Source of the DNA: CALBJU01 sp965247125 | Lineage (GTDB): Bacteria > Bacteroidota > Rhodothermia > Rhodothermales > UBA10348 | NCBI GenBank assembly: GCA_965247125.1 | Contig: CBDFGO010000003.1 | Coordinates: 1,922,001-1,986,000 of the forward strand | Length of the DNA stretch: 64,000 nt | Reading direction: 5' to 3' | Part shown: one piece after another, positions 62,239-64,000 of the stretch | Layout: every line of letters starts with the position of its first letter | Position numbering within the stretch: the stretch's first letter is position 1 | The notes under the pieces: generated by a model | What the model saw: only the letters and a program-made list of their open reading frames with translations | Databases searched by the model: none | Told to the model about the DNA's origin: nothing | Made by a program: the position numbers and the translations under genes

Positions 62239-62793
62239 TTATTTCACGAGGAACATGATACGGGTCTGCGAAAAAGACGAAGAAGCCAGGCGATAGAGGT
62301 AAAAGCCGGTAGAAACAGGGCGGCCACTCATATCCCGTCCGTCCCAGGCGACGCGGTAGGTACCGGCAGCCTGATCGGTATGGACGAGTTCTCGCACGAA
62401 GCGACCAAGCCCATCGAATATCTCCATGCGAACCGTTGAAAGCTCGGGCAGATCGTATGCGATGATTGTGGATGGATTGAAGGGGTTGGGATAATTCTGG
62501 CGCAGTCGATACCGAGCCGGCAGAGAAGCATTTGGATCATCCGTCTCTGAGAGGTCTACATCAACTCCAGTGGCTAGGGCAATGGAGCCAGCCACATACC
62601 AGAATCCACTTCGCAGTGCGTCAGAATGTCCGGCAATCTCGCCTCCCAGGGTGCCAAAAAGATTATTGTTGGTACCCGTCAGCTGAGCGCCACTACTACC
62701 GAATTGACTGGCTCGAAGAATAGTCTGGGCAGTGGACTGCTGGCCTCCCAGCAGCGCGGTAACAAGAAGGAAGAGAGGAATAGCGTGTCTCAT
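62239..62793 (-). CDS. Small exported protein with a T9SS type A sorting domain
   Basis: From the ATG at 62793 this is a 184-residue protein with signal peptide MRHAIPLFLLVTALLGGQQS (cut near STAQ). A short glycine-rich stretch follows (FGTLGGEIAGHSDALRSGFW). A full sorting domain ends the protein: LRQNYPNPFNPSTIIAYDL, IFDGLGRFVRELV and STGFYLYRLA. It lies 110 bp upstream of the frameshifted surface protein gene, and the two may be secreted together. Its function is unknown. Confidence 0.75.
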   Translation of the reverse strand: MRHAIPLFLLVTALLGGQQSTAQTILRASQFGSSGAQLTGTNNNLFGTLGGEIAGHSDALRSGFWYVAGSIALATGVDVDLSETDDPNASLPARYRLRQNYPNPFNPSTIIAYDLPELSTVRMEIFDGLGRFVRELVHTDQAAGTYRVAWDGRDMSGRPVSTGFYLYRLASSSFSQTRIMFLVK

Positions 62794-63007
62794 GAAACCG
62801 GTGATGGTCGGATTGTGGGATCCAGCATCGAGCTTCAAACCGTCCTGACGGCGATCCAGAACGGAAAGGCCGTGTCAGCGGGTTACTGACCAAGGAATTG
62901 GTACAGTAAACCAGGTGGAAGGTTCTCAGAAGAATAATCTGGAAAAGGAATTGTCGTGCAGCGGGATCGAGTCGAGTTTGCGCACCAACGAGCCTACCAA
63001 CCACCCC

Positions 63008-64000
63008 TCATTCGTACCGCAGCGCTTCCACCGGATTTGCGCGGGACGCCTGAAGCGCTCGGTAGCTGATGCTCAACCACGCGATCAACATCGCTCCCAG
63101 TGTAGCGGAAACGAAGATCCAGGGTGCTATTTCGGAGCGAAACGGATAATTCTGAAGCCAACTGTCTGCCGCATAGTAGGCGACGGGCCAGGCGATGAGG
63201 TTGGCAATCAGAACCAGCCGCGCGAGGTCTTTGGACAGCAACATCACGACAGAGCTGCCGGATGCTCCCAGCGCTTTGCGGATCCCCATCTCTCTCGTTC
63301 GTCGTTCAACAGAAAACGAAACCAGACCGAAAAGTCCGAGGCCAGCGATGAACAGCGCGAGGAGCGTGAAACTTCCAGATACCCGTCCGAATCGCTCTTC
63401 AGCGGCGTAGAAATTCTGATAGTCCTGGTCCAGAAAGGTATACGTCATCGGCCATTCCGGTGCAACCTTATCCCACACGCCTGCGATTCCCGCGATCGCC
63501 TTTCCAGGATCTTCTCCAGCAACCTTGACGAACATGTAATCCGACCCACTGGGAGCCAGGAACATGATCATGGGCTGCATGAATACGCGGAAGGTCTGAA
63601 AGTAAAAATTGCGCACCACCCCAACAATCTGATACCTGGTGTTCCTTCCTCTGGTCACATATTCTCCGGTAGCCTCCTCAGGCGATGACCAACCAAGCTG
63701 GCTCACAGCTTCTTCGTTCAATATACCTGTCTCATTCTCATCCGAGGGAAAATCTCTGGAGAAGCTTCGACCCGCTAAAATTGCCATATCGAGCGTCCCG
63801 AAGTAATCGTAGTCTACAGACTGATATTTCAGACCAACCCAATCATCATCGGTTGCGTCAACCCGTCTTACTCCCGTTCCCCATGCTCCTGCCCCCGGTT
63901 TACGCGAGGCAAAGGTGACTTTGGTGACATTCGGGAGCCGAAGGAGCTCGTCACGCATGACATCAGCGTTATCGAGCACAGATTCGGCCTGAACAGGAAT
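63008..64000 (-). CDS. MacB/FtsX-type ABC transporter permease (C-terminal part, cut by window edge)
   Basis: The frame is open to the right edge. The visible about 330 residues are the C-terminal half of a MacB/FtsX-family permease. A periplasmic domain of the MacB_PCD type (DYDYFGTLDMAILAGRSFSR and VTRGRNTRYQIVGVVRNFYF) is followed by the FtsX domain with three membrane segments (GSFTLLALFIAGLGLFGLVS and others). The conserved RRTREMGIRKALGAS loop and the end ASRANPVEALRYE are present. Such permeases export lipopeptides or toxins or act in cell-envelope signalling. The ATPase gene is not in the window. Confidence 0.9.
   Translation of the reverse strand: MPVQAESVLDNADVMRDELLRLPNVTKVTFASRKPGAGAWGTGVRRVDATDDDWVGLKYQSVDYDYFGTLDMAILAGRSFSRDFPSDENETGILNEEAVSQLGWSSPEEATGEYVTRGRNTRYQIVGVVRNFYFQTFRVFMQPMIMFLAPSGSDYMFVKVAGEDPGKAIAGIAGVWDKVAPEWPMTYTFLDQDYQNFYAAEERFGRVSGSFTLLALFIAGLGLFGLVSFSVERRTREMGIRKALGASGSSVVMLLSKDLARLVLIANLIAWPVAYYAADSWLQNYPFRSEIAPWIFVSATLGAMLIAWLSISYRALQASRANPVEALRYE

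Overview
The window looks like a chromosomal segment of a Bacteroidota-type (FCB group) bacterium, most likely a Rhodothermota/Balneolota-like lineage. This is inferred from several secreted proteins ending in T9SS type A (PNPFNPST) sorting domains, Ser/Thr kinases with TolB-like propellers, a DUF5916 outer-membrane protein, an M2 (ACE-like) peptidase and a DUF2911 protein. No rRNA or tRNA gene and no CRISPR array was seen.

Layout. (1) 1-5.76 kb is ordinary housekeeping DNA, mostly on the minus strand: hisS (5' part), ptsN-type EIIA, rluD-type pseudouridine synthase, dprA, obg, plus-strand rnhA and a YigZ/IMPACT protein. (2) 5.8-8.9 kb is the left part of an integrative element: a tyrosine recombinase co-transcribed with an S24-fold repressor-like protein lacking the catalytic residues, a divergent excisionase-like HTH protein, and small genes. 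(3) 8.9-27 kb is an accessory island rich in mobile DNA: an IS256-family element; an IS3-family element whose transposase gene is split by a 2.3-kb group II intron; a second IS3-family element; a Cas4-like/DEDD nuclease (DUF2779); a SIR2-HerA anti-phage pair; an IS110-family element; a duplicated fragment of an oxidoreductase gene; and a secreted beta-helix gene split by a second IS256 copy. (4) 27.8-38 kb carries a Kef-type antiporter and a carbohydrate-oriented set (Gfo/Idh/MocA oxidoreductase, DUF1080/FG-GAP protein, cupredoxin-dehydrogenase fusion, T9SS-sorted protein). (5) 38-58 kb carries three paralogous Ser/Thr kinases interleaved with small regulators and enzymes (AraC, TetR with a clear operator, serine hydrolase, DUF819, M2 peptidase). 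The third kinase is split by a third IS256 copy. (6) 58-64 kb carries envelope proteins: DUF5916, a frameshifted surface protein, a T9SS-sorted protein and a MacB/FtsX-type permease running off the end.

Main interpretation. The defence module at 17.9-22.4 kb (DUF2779 nuclease, SIR2, HerA) is the most interesting block. The SIR2 frame has an in-frame amber stop about 40 codons before its natural end, and the HerA P-loop has Arg in place of the conserved Gly before Lys, so the system appears to be decaying or unusually modified. The three IS256 copies are each 1384 bp and their transposases differ at one residue at most, so expansion is recent. Two copies have perfect 9-bp target duplications and interrupt genes whose frames rejoin exactly when the IS and one duplication are removed. 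The third copy has no duplication, which points to a rearrangement. The kinase paralogues share a leader that is better conserved than their coding sequence.
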